Assembly: GCA_023958085.1 (NCBI GenBank)
Contig: JAMLGI010000001.1
Coordinates: forward strand, 124,001 to 188,000
Reading direction: 5' to 3'
Source of the DNA: Solirubrobacterales bacterium
GTDB taxonomy: Bacteria; Actinomycetota; Thermoleophilia; Solirubrobacterales; 70-9
Length of the DNA: 64,000 bases
The translations under genes were made by a program, and so were the position numbers. The notes beneath the pieces are model-generated. The model saw nothing but the letters and a program-made list of their open reading frames with translations, did no database searches and was not told where the DNA came from. Positions within the stretch are counted from its first letter, which is position 1. Each line of letters begins with the position of its first letter. Shown in pieces: positions 7,569 through 16,642 of the stretch.

Positions 7569-8162
7569 ATGAACGGGAAACTGATGGTCGCGCTGCTCCT
7601 GACCGGGACTGTGGTTGTCGCCGGAGTCGGCTGTGGCGGATCCGGTGACGACTCCGCGGACCAGTCCGCCGAGATTGCGTCCCTGAAAACGCAGGTCGCC
7701 AATCTTGAGAGCAGCAACCGGGCTCTCAGGCAACGCAACGCCAGGCTGCGTCGCCAGCTGAGGGAGGCCGGGAAGGCTGCGAACCGGCCCTCCCCGGCAC
7801 CTGAACCGGGCCCGACTCTGAGCTACGGCTCGTTCCAGACCCCTTCGGGGAACATCGCCTGCAATCTCGAAGGGGCCGTTGCCCGCTGCGACATCAAGGA
7901 GAAGTCGTGGAACCCCGGTCCGCGTCCGTCGGACTGCCCGGTCGACTGGGGCGGGGGACTCCAGGTGGGTGGAAGCGGCAAGGGCGAGGTGGTCTGTGCC
8001 GGTGACACGGTGATGAACCCGGATGCGCCGATCCTCCAGTACGGCGAGCAGACCCAGGTCGGGGACTTCCTCTGCGCCAGTGAAGAGGACGGTGTTTCCT
8101 GCGTCCAGACGGCCAGCAACCACGGCTTCAGGATTTCGAGGCAGAGCGAGGACCGATTCTGA
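7569..8162 (+). CDS. DUF6636-like lipoprotein with coiled-coil stalk
   Basis: A 197-residue exported lipoprotein with signal peptide and lipobox VAGVGC. A coiled-coil segment (about residues 36-70, SLKTQVANLESSNRALRQ) follows, then a Pro-rich linker and a C-terminal domain. That domain (YGSFQTPSGNIACNL, six cysteines, CAGDTV) matches my memory of DUF6636, a cysteine-paired extracellular domain common in actinobacteria. The GGGGGAG ribosome site 5 nt before the ATG fixes the start. Function unknown. Confidence 0.78.
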   Translation: MNGKLMVALLLTGTVVVAGVGCGGSGDDSADQSAEIASLKTQVANLESSNRALRQRNARLRRQLREAGKAANRPSPAPEPGPTLSYGSFQTPSGNIACNLEGAVARCDIKEKSWNPGPRPSDCPVDWGGGLQVGGSGKGEVVCAGDTVMNPDAPILQYGEQTQVGDFLCASEEDGVSCVQTASNHGFRISRQSEDRF

Positions 8163-8184
8163 CCGTCTTGAACGCCGGTCGAGT

Positions 8185-8200
8185 CGACCCACGTGGGTCG
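8185..8200. promoter_or_regulatory. 16-bp perfect palindrome upstream of the cyclase-family gene
   Basis: CGACCCACGTGGGTCG is perfectly self-complementary and lies 50 bp before the GTG at 8251. It may be a dimeric repressor's operator, or the stem of a terminator for the upstream lipoprotein gene; there is no T-run. Confidence 0.45.
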
Positions 8201-8250
8201 GGTCGCGATGTTAGGTTTGGGGTCCAACTCTCGTCCCCCTGGAGGTTCCC

Positions 8251-9051
8251 GTGAAGACCGTTGCCCTGCTCGTGGTTGGCCTGATCATCGGCGGAGGAGC
8301 GGTCGCGCTCTTCAAGGGGTCGGGTGACGAGGACAAGGCCGACTCCTCGAATCCGCTTGGGATCAGCAAGGTCGTCGGGCTCAGCCAGCCGATCTCGGAG
8401 GACATCCCGCTCTGGCCGGGCGACCCCAAAGTCCGGTTCAAGGAGGTGGCGAACTTCAAGGATGACGGCTACTTCCTGCGGGAGTTCTCGATCGGCGAGC
8501 ACAGTGCCACTCACATGAACGCCCCCAACTCATTCCATGAGGGCGGGGCCGGAATGGACGCCTACCGGGACGAGGACCTGATCAAGTCGGCGGTGGTGAT
8601 CGACGTGCGCAAGCAGGCCGCTGCCAACCCGGATTACGCCTTGACGAAACAGGACCTTGAGGCCTGGGAGGAGGAGAACGGCGAGGTGCCGGAAGGCAGC
8701 GTGGTCCTGCTCGACACCGGCTGGTCAGAGAAGTGGGACGACCCGAAAGCATTTTTCGGCTTCGACGCCAAGGGCAACATGCACTTCCCCGGTTTCGGCG
8801 GCGATACCACCAGGTTCCTGCTCGATCAGCGGAAGATCGCCGGGGTCGGGATCGACACCCACGGGGTCGATCCCAGCCTCGACGAGAACTACACCACCAA
8901 TACCGAGGTCCTGAGGAAGAACCGCATCGTGCTCGAGAACCTGACCAATCTGGATCAGCTTCCGGCGACCGGCTCCACCATCGTGATCGGGGCCCTGCGG
9001 CTCAAGGGAGGGTCCGGGACCCCGGCCGAGGTGTTCGGTCTGGTTCCCTGA
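8251..9051 (+). CDS. Membrane-anchored cyclase-family (KynB-like) hydrolase
   Basis: A 266-residue protein of the metal-dependent cyclase/kynurenine-formamidase superfamily, with an N-terminal transmembrane anchor (residues 1-21) that puts the domain outside the membrane. The usual HxGTHxDAPxHF metal motif appears as HSATHMNAPNSF (from His84): both histidines remain, but the aspartate is Asn90. Later blocks (VVLLDTGW, FPGFGGDTTRFL, GVGIDTHGVDP) are typical of the family. The GTG start follows a good GGAGG at 8241-8245. The substrate cannot be inferred; altered metal binding or loss of activity is possible. Confidence 0.82.
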   Translation: MKTVALLVVGLIIGGGAVALFKGSGDEDKADSSNPLGISKVVGLSQPISEDIPLWPGDPKVRFKEVANFKDDGYFLREFSIGEHSATHMNAPNSFHEGGAGMDAYRDEDLIKSAVVIDVRKQAAANPDYALTKQDLEAWEEENGEVPEGSVVLLDTGWSEKWDDPKAFFGFDAKGNMHFPGFGGDTTRFLLDQRKIAGVGIDTHGVDPSLDENYTTNTEVLRKNRIVLENLTNLDQLPATGSTIVIGALRLKGGSGTPAEVFGLVP

Positions 9052-9072
9052 CCCCGACTCCGACCGTCCGGC

Positions 9073-10260
9073 TCAGCCCCGGCCCTTCAGCATCAGGTTC
9101 CAGTAGAACCAGGGCAGGCCGAGACGCTTGAACTGGTACCAGCCCCACCGCTCCTTGCCGGAGTCGATCAGCGGCAGGGTCGGGGTCGGGTTCAGGTCGT
9201 AGTCGAACTCCGCCATCACCAGCCTGCCGTAGCCGGTGACCAGCGGGCAGGCGGTGTAGCCGTTGTAGGTCGCGGTGGGCTGTCCGCCACGGATCACCGC
9301 CAGCAGGTTCTCGGTCAGGACCGGCGCCTGGGCCTTGATCGCCGCCCCGGTCTTTGAGGTCGGCAGGCTGGAGGCGTCGCCGAGCGAGAAGACGTTCGGG
9401 TAGCGCGGGTGGCGCAGGGTGGACTTGTCCACCTCGACCCAGCCCCCGTCGCCGGAAACCGTGCTGTTGGCGATGAACTCGGGCGGGCCCTGTGGCGGGG
9501 CGACGTGGATCATGTCGTAGCCGATCACCGTCTCGGCCCCGTCCGCGTCACTGAACACGGCCTCGCGTTCGTCCGGGCGGATCGCCTTCAGGGTCTGCTG
9601 GTAGCGGGCATCGATCTCGCGCCGCTTGATCACCCGGTTCAGGGTTTCGGCGTACTTCTTGACCGAGAAGATGCCGGGAGTGGCCGCCGCGTAGATCACT
9701 TCGCTGCGGTTGCGCACCCCGTTCTTGCGGAAGGTGTCGTCGGCCATGTACATGATCTTCTGCGGTGCTCCGGCGCACTTGATCGGCGGGGCCGGCATGT
9801 GGAACAGAGCGGTGCCGCCTTCGAAGTTGCGGATCGTCTCCCAGGTCTGCTCGCACTGGTCGTAGGCGTAGTTGGAGACGATCCCGTCACGACCGACCCG
9901 GCCCTCGAGACCTTCGATCGCATCCCACTTGACGACCAGTCCGGGGGCGAGAACCAGATGGTCGTAAGTGACGGTTTCGCCGTCGGCGGTGGTCACTCCG
10001 TTCTCTTCCGGGTTGACCGCGGTCACCTCGGACTGGATCCACTTCGCCCCTTCGGGGATCAACCCGGCGGTGGGGCGGGCGCTCTTCTCCCGGCCGACCA
10101 CTCCGCCCCCGACCAGGGTCCAGAGCGGCTGGTAGTAGTGGGTCGGGGACGGCTCGATGATCGCGACATCGGGCTCGTCGAGGGCACGGCAGAGCCTCGC
10201 CGCGACCGAGATCCCGGCGGTACCGCCTCCGACAATGACAACTCTGTGGTGCTCGCTCAA
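9073..10260 (-). CDS. sqr: Sulfide:quinone oxidoreductase-like flavoprotein
   Basis: A FAD-dependent oxidoreductase of 395 residues of the SQR family, which oxidises sulfide and passes electrons to quinone at the membrane. The N-terminal dinucleotide fold is [12 protein letters not shown]. The redox cysteines are Cys162 in [14 protein letters not shown] and Cys338 in [10 protein letters not shown], the pair used by mitochondrial-type SQR, so it is likely a type II enzyme. The C-terminus ([16 protein letters not shown]) is an amphipathic membrane-docking tail. It starts with TTG at 10260 behind an AGGAGGG ribosome site. A related NADH dehydrogenase is less likely because of the cysteines. Confidence 0.88.
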   Translation of the reverse strand: MSEHHRVVIVGGGTAGISVAARLCRALDEPDVAIIEPSPTHYYQPLWTLVGGGVVGREKSARPTAGLIPEGAKWIQSEVTAVNPEENGVTTADGETVTYDHLVLAPGLVVKWDAIEGLEGRVGRDGIVSNYAYDQCEQTWETIRNFEGGTALFHMPAPPIKCAGAPQKIMYMADDTFRKNGVRNRSEVIYAAATPGIFSVKKYAETLNRVIKRREIDARYQQTLKAIRPDEREAVFSDADGAETVIGYDMIHVAPPQGPPEFIANSTVSGDGGWVEVDKSTLRHPRYPNVFSLGDASSLPTSKTGAAIKAQAPVLTENLLAVIRGGQPTATYNGYTACPLVTGYGRLVMAEFDYDLNPTPTLPLIDSGKERWGWYQFKRLGLPWFYWNLMLKGRG

Positions 10261-10320
10261 GGGAGCCCTCCTGCGACTGTGCGACCGGTCATCGACCCGC
10301 CTGGTTTGACATCGTCGGGG

Positions 10321-10326
10321 AGAATA
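10321..10326 (-). promoter_or_regulatory. Candidate -10 box for sqr
   Basis: TATTCT on the minus strand would place the transcript start near 10315 and give a leader of about 55 nt carrying the AGGAGGG ribosome site. No clear -35 is visible. Confidence 0.35.
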
Positions 10327-10445
10327 GCGGTAATCCGATCAGCTTTAGAGTGTTTCTGAAAGGTCCCGTCTTTCTCCGAACTCCGTCTCCGTGGAATACC
10401 GAAACTGGCTAGGCTGAGGAAACTGAACACGGGGAGGGACGGACG

Positions 10446-11642
10446 ATGAAACTGAAGGGTGCTTCGAGGGGACTGGTCGCAGCAGCGATCCTGACGGGAG
10501 TGATCGCCCTGGCCGGGATCACCGGCGGACCGGCCGGCGCGGCCCCGGACGGAAACGCGGCCGCATCCGGTTCAACTTCCGCCAAGCGACTGAACGATCT
10601 GCTCGGCCGGGTGGTGGCCCAGAAGAACGGACCACCCGGGGTGGCGGTGCTGATCAACCGGAACGGCAAGAGCCGGCTCTTCCGACGCGGGGTGGCGAAC
10701 GTCGGGACCGGGGTGCCGATCACCCGACGGCAGCATTTCCGGATCGCCTCGGTCTCCAAGGCCTTCAACGGCGGAATCGTTCTGATGCTGGCGAGCCAGG
10801 GGAAACTGCGGCTCCGCGACCGGCTCGGCAAGTGGGTCCCGAACCTGCTGCCGAAGGCCCGGAGGGCGACGATCGGCCAGGTGCTGCACCACACCGCCGG
10901 CCTGCCGGACTACATCAAGGACAAGCCCTTCGTCAAGCTGCTGATCGCCAACCCCCACCGTTACATGAGCCCCCGCAAGATGGTCGGCTTCGTCGCCCAC
11001 AAGCGGCTCAGGTTCAAGCCGGGCTCCCGTTACGAGTACTCCGATACCGACAACATCGTCGCCGGGATCATCGCCCGGAAGGCGGCCGGGAAGAGCTACC
11101 GACGTCTGCTCAGGCAGCTTGGACGGCGCGCCGGGGGGCTCCCGGGAACCTCGCTCCCGAACGGCCTGGCGATGCCGAAGCCGCTCATGCCCGGCTACGT
11201 GGTCGAACCGGGCAACCCGCCGCTGAACCAGACCTTCGCGATGAACCCGGCCCTGGCCTGGGCTTCGGGCGGGATGATCTCGACCCTGCCGGACCTCGGC
11301 CGGTACTTCCGGGCCTATGTCGGCGGCCGTCTGTTCGGCCCCTGGATCGTCCGCGCCCAGCGACAGTGGGTGAAGGGCGGAGGGGGACCCCCCGGCCCGG
11401 GCAGAAACTCCGCCGGACTCTCCCTCTACCGGTACCGCACGAAATGCGGCACGGTCTACGGACACACCGGCAACTACCCCGGCTACCGCCTGTTCGTGGC
11501 GGCGTCCGCCAGCGGCAAGCGCTCCCTGGTCTGGGTGACCAACGTCCAGACCACCGCCGAGTTCCCGGTCCCCGGTTCAAAGAAAATCTCGGCAGTAATG
11601 GACCAGTCCCAGCTGGCAGCGGTCTGCCACATGCTCAGTTGA
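10446..11642 (+). CDS. Secreted serine hydrolase of the beta-lactamase (class C) family
   Basis: A 398-residue exported protein with a signal peptide (residues 1 to about 32). The penicilloyl-hydrolase fold shows the nucleophile motif SVSK (Ser102, Lys105), the second motif tyrosine in YEYSDTDN, and the GHTG box near the end (YGHTGNYPGY). It could be a D-alanyl-D-alanine carboxypeptidase or esterase; nothing shows that it confers antibiotic resistance. A GGGGAGGGA ribosome site precedes the ATG. A candidate -10 (TAGGCT) lies at 10410-10415. It is divergent from sqr. Confidence 0.88.
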   Translation: MKLKGASRGLVAAAILTGVIALAGITGGPAGAAPDGNAAASGSTSAKRLNDLLGRVVAQKNGPPGVAVLINRNGKSRLFRRGVANVGTGVPITRRQHFRIASVSKAFNGGIVLMLASQGKLRLRDRLGKWVPNLLPKARRATIGQVLHHTAGLPDYIKDKPFVKLLIANPHRYMSPRKMVGFVAHKRLRFKPGSRYEYSDTDNIVAGIIARKAAGKSYRRLLRQLGRRAGGLPGTSLPNGLAMPKPLMPGYVVEPGNPPLNQTFAMNPALAWASGGMISTLPDLGRYFRAYVGGRLFGPWIVRAQRQWVKGGGGPPGPGRNSAGLSLYRYRTKCGTVYGHTGNYPGYRLFVAASASGKRSLVWVTNVQTTAEFPVPGSKKISAVMDQSQLAAVCHMLS

Positions 11643-11644
11643 TC

Positions 11645-11756
11645 CGACCAGTCTCCTGGTCGACTCCGTCCAGACATCGGCGACCATCGGAGGACGGTGC
11701 CGGCTCGCCATTCGGCGAGCTCGCTTTCGGCCTTGCTGGAAGTCCGCGGACTTCCA
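11645..11756. repeat. Cluster of three hairpins between convergent genes
   Basis: Three inverted repeats follow each other: CGACCAG/CTGGTCG (11645-11651 and 11656-11662, TCTC loop), GCTCGCC/GGCGAGC (11703-11709 and 11714-11720, 4-nt loop), and the perfect palindrome GGAAGTCCGCGGACTTCC (11738-11755, flanked by one more T-A pair). They fill the gap between the serine hydrolase and helicase genes and may act as a two-way terminator. Confidence 0.6.
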
Positions 11757-11797
11757 CCTGTTCAGGAGTCTGCCCCGAACCCGGGAAATCAGGCCCG

Positions 11798-14356
11798 CTA
11801 CTCCTGGTCGGGGCTGGGTACCGCGTCGAGTTCGGGATCGTTCCGGCTCTCGGCCTCGCGTTCCTCGATCCCCGTCCCAGTGGCCTCCGCTGCCGGCTCG
11901 GCCCCGTTTGACTCTGCTTCCTTCTTCCCCTTCTTGCGGCGGCGGCGTTTCTTGCCGCCCTTGGGGAAGTTGCGGAGCAGCTCGCGGGCGGTGGCTGAGG
12001 GCTTGCGGGCCATTCTCATCCGGGCGCCCCGCAGGACCTCCTCCCCCTCCGGAGTGTGTGCGACCGCGGCGGCCATCAGGGCGATCGCCAGCCGACGGTC
12101 CTGCTTGCGGGCTGCCTGAACCAGCTTGCGGGCGTTCTTGCCATGGGCCCGGCCGGCCGAGTTCACCAGCAGGCCGAGCAGCCGCTTGGTCTCCGGCCAG
12201 CGCTGGACCGCATACTCCTCGTGAAGCTCCCGGGTGTAGGAGGCGAGCCGCCAGACCCAGGCCTGGGCCTGGTCGCGCCGGCCGATCCGTTTGTCCACCA
12301 GGGCCTGAAGCAGCACCTTGGTCCCGGCCCGTTTGTCCTCCCGGCTCCAGCTGCCGACGATGTCGATCGCGTCATCGAAGGCTTCCGGATCCCGGATCGC
12401 GGCGATCTCGCCGAGCGCCTTCACCCGGAGCTGGGCGTTCTTGTTGCGTTGCAGGCAGGTCAGCAGGAAACGGCGGCGGAGCTCCTTGCTCTGGTCGTGC
12501 TGAAGCATCGCCTTGGCCCGGCGCCAGCCCTGGGTGGTCACCCGGGATCCGGCGAGGGCCGCCCAGACGTGCTGCTCGGCGTAGTCGAGGTTCTCGACCG
12601 CGATCCGCCAGATCTCCCGCTCCAGCACCTCGACCCGACGCTGCGCGTCATCGGAGACCGGCACGATCCTCTTCTCCACCCGGACCTTGCGACCCCGGCC
12701 ACGGCGGACCGGGCCGACCACGATCGCCCCGCCGCGATAGACGTCACGGTCGAGCAGGCTGTGCAGGGTGACGATCGATTCGTCGTGGGTGGTCGCCGGG
12801 TGGACGAAATCGATCACCAGCCCGGCTTCCTTCTGCGGCGACCGACGGGTGACCCGTCCGACCCGCTGCTGGTAGATCCGCCGGGAGGCGGTCGGGGCGA
12901 GATGCATGCAGATCGTTGCCCGCGGTGAGTTCCACCCCTCGGCCAGTAGCTGGGCGTTGCAGAGCACATCCACCTCGCCCCGCTCGAAGGCGGCGAGGGT
13001 TTCGGAGAGCTGTCGCTTCGGGGTCTCTCCGGAGACCGCCTCGGCCTTGATCCCGATCTCGCGGAAGGCGGCGGCGACGTTCTTGGCGTGCTGGACGCCG
13101 GCGGTGTAGAGCACACCCGGAGCCCGGCGGAAACGGGTCTTGTAGAGGTCGGCGATCGCCAGGTTGAAGGGGGCCTGGTCGAGCAGTTTGGCCAGCTCCT
13201 CCTGATCGAAATCCTGATCCACCTCGCCCTTCCGGAGCGGCACCTTGGCGATCGTGCGGACTCCCGGTCCGGGCGGGATCCTGAGGCAGCGCAGTGGCGC
13301 GATCACGCCACGGCGGGCGGCCTGAGCGAGATCGAAACGCGAGGTCTGGGTGGGAAAGAGGTCGGCAACGTGACGGGCGATCAGGGCACCAGTCGCGGTC
13401 ATGCCGATGAAGATCGGACCGTTCCAGGCCCGGATCGTGGCCGAGGTCTTCTCGCCGAGGGCGGTGTGGGCCTCGTCGCAGATCACCACCGTGTAGGCGT
13501 CCGACACCCGTTTCGAGTTGCGGACGAACCACTGGTAGGTCTCAACCGTGACCGGACCGTCGGCCTCGTCACGACCGTCAAGCAGCGGCGGCCGGAGCCG
13601 GTCGCGGTAGCCACGGTCGGAGATCTCCCCGATGAACTGGTCGACAAGGTTGCGGCGGTGGGTCAGGATCAGCACCCCGCCGGTACGGGTCGCCTCGATG
13701 AACCCCACCGCGGCGACCGTCTTGCCGGCGCCGGTGGCGTGTTCGAACCAGAAGCGGCGGGCGGCACCGGGATCTTCGGCGGCCTCGGTGACCGGCTCCT
13801 CCTGGTCGTCTTCGTCCGGTTCCTCCCAGTCCTGGGGCTCCTCGTCCTCGGCGACCACCTCGTCAACCGGGGCCAGAGGCTCCTCCTCCGGATCGTCGGG
13901 TTGATCCGGTTCTTCGGACTCCGGCTCCGGTTCGAGCTCGAGTTCCGGTTCCGGTTCGATCGGTTCGAGATCGGTCAGGTCCACCGGGTCGGACGCGATC
14001 CCGGCCGCCACCTGCTGCTCGGCCAGGAGCTCGGTCAGGGTGCCGGAGAGCGCATCGATCTGATGCGGGTTCAGTTCGGCTCCGTCTTTCAGGGTCGGAG
14101 GCTCGTTTCCGATCAGCCGTTCGAGACCGAGCAGCAGCGAGAAGTTCCGCCGCCACTCGATCGAGGGCTCGGTCCGGCCGGCATTCAGTTCCTCCAGAGC
14201 GGAGTCCAGGGCCCGCCGGCGGGCGGTTCCCGGGGTCAGGGTCTCCGGGCCGTCGCCATTGAGCAGCAGAGGCTCACGCGCAAACTCCGAGGCGCGCTCG
14301 ACGTCCTTGGTTGAAGGGACCGCATCCGTTGCGGGTGCTGCTGTACTGGGGGCCAA
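11798..14356 (-). CDS. SF2 DEAD/DEAH-box helicase with acidic insert
   Basis: An 852-residue superfamily 2 helicase. Motif I is ATGAGKT (207-213), motif II DEAH is in VICDEAHTALG, motif III is MTAT, and motif VI is QRVGRVTRR. The PHQ-type block that normally sits 20-30 residues before motif I is at 97-99, and an Asp/Glu/Pro-rich segment (about 123-195) separates them. The region after motif VI is helical and Arg/Lys-rich (about 560-800), ending in a lysine/arginine cluster and an acidic tail. It starts with TTG at 14356 behind GAAGG. It resembles the helicase part of type I or III restriction and repair enzymes but has no nuclease or methylase neighbour, so the role is unknown. Confidence 0.86.
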   Translation of the reverse strand: MAPSTAAPATDAVPSTKDVERASEFAREPLLLNGDGPETLTPGTARRRALDSALEELNAGRTEPSIEWRRNFSLLLGLERLIGNEPPTLKDGAELNPHQIDALSGTLTELLAEQQVAAGIASDPVDLTDLEPIEPEPELELEPEPESEEPDQPDDPEEEPLAPVDEVVAEDEEPQDWEEPDEDDQEEPVTEAAEDPGAARRFWFEHATGAGKTVAAVGFIEATRTGGVLILTHRRNLVDQFIGEISDRGYRDRLRPPLLDGRDEADGPVTVETYQWFVRNSKRVSDAYTVVICDEAHTALGEKTSATIRAWNGPIFIGMTATGALIARHVADLFPTQTSRFDLAQAARRGVIAPLRCLRIPPGPGVRTIAKVPLRKGEVDQDFDQEELAKLLDQAPFNLAIADLYKTRFRRAPGVLYTAGVQHAKNVAAAFREIGIKAEAVSGETPKRQLSETLAAFERGEVDVLCNAQLLAEGWNSPRATICMHLAPTASRRIYQQRVGRVTRRSPQKEAGLVIDFVHPATTHDESIVTLHSLLDRDVYRGGAIVVGPVRRGRGRKVRVEKRIVPVSDDAQRRVEVLEREIWRIAVENLDYAEQHVWAALAGSRVTTQGWRRAKAMLQHDQSKELRRRFLLTCLQRNKNAQLRVKALGEIAAIRDPEAFDDAIDIVGSWSREDKRAGTKVLLQALVDKRIGRRDQAQAWVWRLASYTRELHEEYAVQRWPETKRLLGLLVNSAGRAHGKNARKLVQAARKQDRRLAIALMAAAVAHTPEGEEVLRGARMRMARKPSATARELLRNFPKGGKKRRRRKKGKKEAESNGAEPAAEATGTGIEEREAESRNDPELDAVPSPDQE

Positions 14357-14503
14357 CTGAAGCCTTCACAGGTAGTCCGGATCTCTTTCCGGTCCGGACG
14401 AGTGGATGAAAGAAGCTGCCCGGCAACGACATCGACGTGTCGGCCACCGGCCATCTCCGCGATCCACACAGAGGCGGATCAGATACCTGTATTTAATCAA
14501 CTT

Positions 14504-15142
14504 GTGAGGATTTCGGCAAACATCACCGGTTCCGGACGGTTTCAGCCCCGCCTCCGGACAGCGGCCAGGCTTCGGCGCCATCTGGCGATCCTGCTGCTCT
14601 GTCTGATCCCGGGGGGACTCCTCATGAGTGCATGTGGCAGCACCGAGGAGCCCTCGCCGGGGCCGGACTACTCGGAGAAGCTGGCCGGTTCGCCGGCGCC
14701 GCTGGCCCGCCTTCACCAGCAGGAAGGTCAGCTGATCGAGGGCGGGGTGCCGGCCTTCGAGAAACGGATGACCGAGCTGCGCGGATACCCGGTGGTGGTC
14801 AACATCTGGGCCTCCTGGTGCGGCCCCTGCCGGGCCGAGTTCCCGCACTTCCAGGACGCCTCGGCCGCGATGGGTCGGAAGGTCGCCTTCCTCGCGGTCA
14901 ATCCGGACGACGATGCCGACGCCGCCACCACCTTCCTCGAATCCAGTCCGGTCCCGTATCCGAGCTACTTCGATCCGGACCGCAAGATCGCCGAGAGCCT
15001 CGACGTGCCGCAGATGATCCCCTCCACCGTGTTTTTCGACAGGCAGGGCAGAAAGACTTTCGAGAAACTCGGTGCCTATCCGGACCTGTCCGCGCTCAAG
15101 GCCGACATCAGGACCCACGCCATCGCCGGCGAGGCCGGATAG
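14504..15142 (+). CDS. TlpA-like thioredoxin-fold lipoprotein
   Basis: A membrane-tethered extracytoplasmic thiol-disulfide protein. It has a long basic N-region, a hydrophobic core and a lipobox LMSAC, then a thioredoxin fold with the active site WASWCGPCRAEF and the cis-Pro region MIPSTVFFD. It probably reduces or isomerises disulfides, possibly supporting cytochrome c maturation, whose ccm genes lie about 9 kb away. I chose GTG at 14504; the in-frame ATG at 14402 would add about 34 residues with no signal character. The AT-rich TATTTAAT just upstream may be a promoter element. The start is uncertain. Confidence 0.82.
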   Translation: MRISANITGSGRFQPRLRTAARLRRHLAILLLCLIPGGLLMSACGSTEEPSPGPDYSEKLAGSPAPLARLHQQEGQLIEGGVPAFEKRMTELRGYPVVVNIWASWCGPCRAEFPHFQDASAAMGRKVAFLAVNPDDDADAATTFLESSPVPYPSYFDPDRKIAESLDVPQMIPSTVFFDRQGRKTFEKLGAYPDLSALKADIRTHAIAGEAG

Positions 15143-15182
15143 GCCGGACGGCACCAGGGGTCGACCGGCGGGGCGGGACCGA

Positions 15183-15188
15183 TACGCT
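15183..15188 (+). promoter_or_regulatory. -10 box of a probable leaderless promoter (nfeD)
   Basis: TACGCT ends 6 nt before GTG 15195 and 9 nt before GTG 15198; no Shine-Dalgarno sequence is visible. Confidence 0.45.
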
Positions 15189-15194
15189 CAGGGC

Positions 15195-15842
15195 GTGGTG
15201 ATTTCCGACCCCACACTCATCTTTCTGCTGGTCACCCTGGGACTGGTCGGGCTCGGCGTTGAGAGCCTCACCCCGGGCGGTCTGGTCCCGGCGATCGTCG
15301 GCATCATCGCACTGATCCTGGGAGTGATCGGCCTGGTGGACCTCGGGCCGACCCCGCTCGGGATCGGCCTGCTATTCGCCTCGATCGCCAGCTTCATCGC
15401 CGCGGTTGCACTCAAGCTGTACCGGCCACTCTCCGCGGTCGGCACGGTCACCCTGGCGGCGGCCGGAATCTGGATGTTCGACCGGAGTACCGATCCGACC
15501 TCGATCCCGGCGGTTCTGATCGCCTCGCTGGTGGTCGGTGCCCTGATGGGTTTCGTGATCGAGCGGGCCAGCCGGGCCAAGAGCCAGCCGGTCCGCTACG
15601 GGCCGGAGGATCTGGCCGGGCGGACCGGGGACGTCCGGACTCCGCTGCGGCCGGACGGTCAGGTCTTCGTCGACGGGGGTCTCTGGCAGGCCGAGCTGAC
15701 CGATCCGGAAGCAACCCTTTCGACCGGGGAGAAGGTCGAGGTTGTGCAGGTGCGCGGACTCACCCTGGTGGTGAAGCCGCTGGAGAGCAGTTCAAACAAA
15801 GCTGAATCCGGAGCCGCTCCGGAGGAAAACGAGGTTCGGTAA
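15195..15842 (+). CDS. NfeD family membrane protein
   Basis: A protein of about 215 residues with an N-terminal block of four to five transmembrane helices and a C-terminal OB-fold domain (about residues 130-195, from [12 protein letters not shown] to [11 protein letters not shown]), the standard NfeD layout. NfeD proteins pair with SPFH/stomatin-like proteins in membrane microdomains, and the next gene is exactly that. It starts at GTG 15195 or 15198. Its TAA overlaps the ATG of the SPFH gene by one base. Confidence 0.88.
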   Translation: MVISDPTLIFLLVTLGLVGLGVESLTPGGLVPAIVGIIALILGVIGLVDLGPTPLGIGLLFASIASFIAAVALKLYRPLSAVGTVTLAAAGIWMFDRSTDPTSIPAVLIASLVVGALMGFVIERASRAKSQPVRYGPEDLAGRTGDVRTPLRPDGQVFVDGGLWQAELTDPEATLSTGEKVEVVQVRGLTLVVKPLESSSNKAESGAAPEENEVR

Positions 15843-16630
15843 TGGAAGTCGTCGGCACCCTGATCGTGATCCTGGCGATCCTCGCCCTGATCGTGCTTTT
15901 CTCGGCGATCAAGATCCTGCGCGAGTACGAGCGGGGGGTGATCTTCCGGCTCGGACGGCTGATGACCCAGAAGGGACCCGGGCTGATCCTGCTGATTCCG
16001 TTCATCGACCGGATGGTCAAGATAGACCTGCGGACCGTGACCCTGAACATTCCCCCGCAGGAAGTGATCACCCGCGACAACGTGCCCACCTCGGTCAACG
16101 CGGTCTGTTACTTCCGCGTGGTCGAACCGAACCGGGCGATCACCGACGTCGAGAACTACCTGATCGCCACCTCGCAGATCGCCCAGACCTCGCTCCGGGC
16201 CGTTCTCGGCAAGGCGGAACTGGACGAGATCCTCGCCGAGCGGGAGCGCCTCAACGAAGCGCTCCAGAAGATCATCGACGAGCAGACCGAGCCGTGGGGG
16301 GTCAAGGTGACCACGGTAGAGATCAAGGACGTCGAGATTCCGGAACAGATGCAGCGGGCGATGGCCCGCCAGGCCGAGGCCGAACGCGAACGTCGCGCCA
16401 AGATCATCAACTCCGAGGGCGAGTACCAGGCGGCCGAAAAGCTGGCCCAGGCGGCCGACATCATCAGCCGCAACCCGGCCTCGCTCCAGCTGCGCTACCT
16501 GCAGACCCTGATCGAGGTGAGCAACACCCAGAACTCGACCATCGTGCTGCCACTGCCGATGGACCTGATCACCTCGCTGCAGGACGGTCTCAAGGAGATC
16601 ACCGCCGGAACCGGCAGCTCCGGGGGCTGA
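15842..16630 (+). CDS. SPFH/Band 7 (slipin/stomatin-like) membrane protein
   Basis: A 262-residue protein with one N-terminal membrane helix (about residues 5-25) and a Band 7 domain ([13 protein letters not shown], then [20 protein letters not shown]). A coiled-coil region rich in Ala/Glu/Arg (about 165-205) and a short Gly-rich tail follow. Slipins oligomerise at the membrane and organise microdomains with NfeD partners. The gene is translationally coupled to nfeD (TAATG), confirming the pair. Confidence 0.92.
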   Translation: MEVVGTLIVILAILALIVLFSAIKILREYERGVIFRLGRLMTQKGPGLILLIPFIDRMVKIDLRTVTLNIPPQEVITRDNVPTSVNAVCYFRVVEPNRAITDVENYLIATSQIAQTSLRAVLGKAELDEILAERERLNEALQKIIDEQTEPWGVKVTTVEIKDVEIPEQMQRAMARQAEAERERRAKIINSEGEYQAAEKLAQAADIISRNPASLQLRYLQTLIEVSNTQNSTIVLPLPMDLITSLQDGLKEITAGTGSSGG

Positions 16631-16642
16631 GAAGCAGCCTAC

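Noticed and set aside
10446-11642. Antibiotic-resistance beta-lactamase
   Set aside because: The fold and SxxK motif are shared with carboxypeptidases and esterases; nothing in the sequence specifically supports drug hydrolysis.
11798-14356. A restriction or defence system around the helicase
   Set aside because: No methyltransferase, nuclease or specificity gene is adjacent; neighbours are a serine hydrolase and a thioredoxin-like protein.
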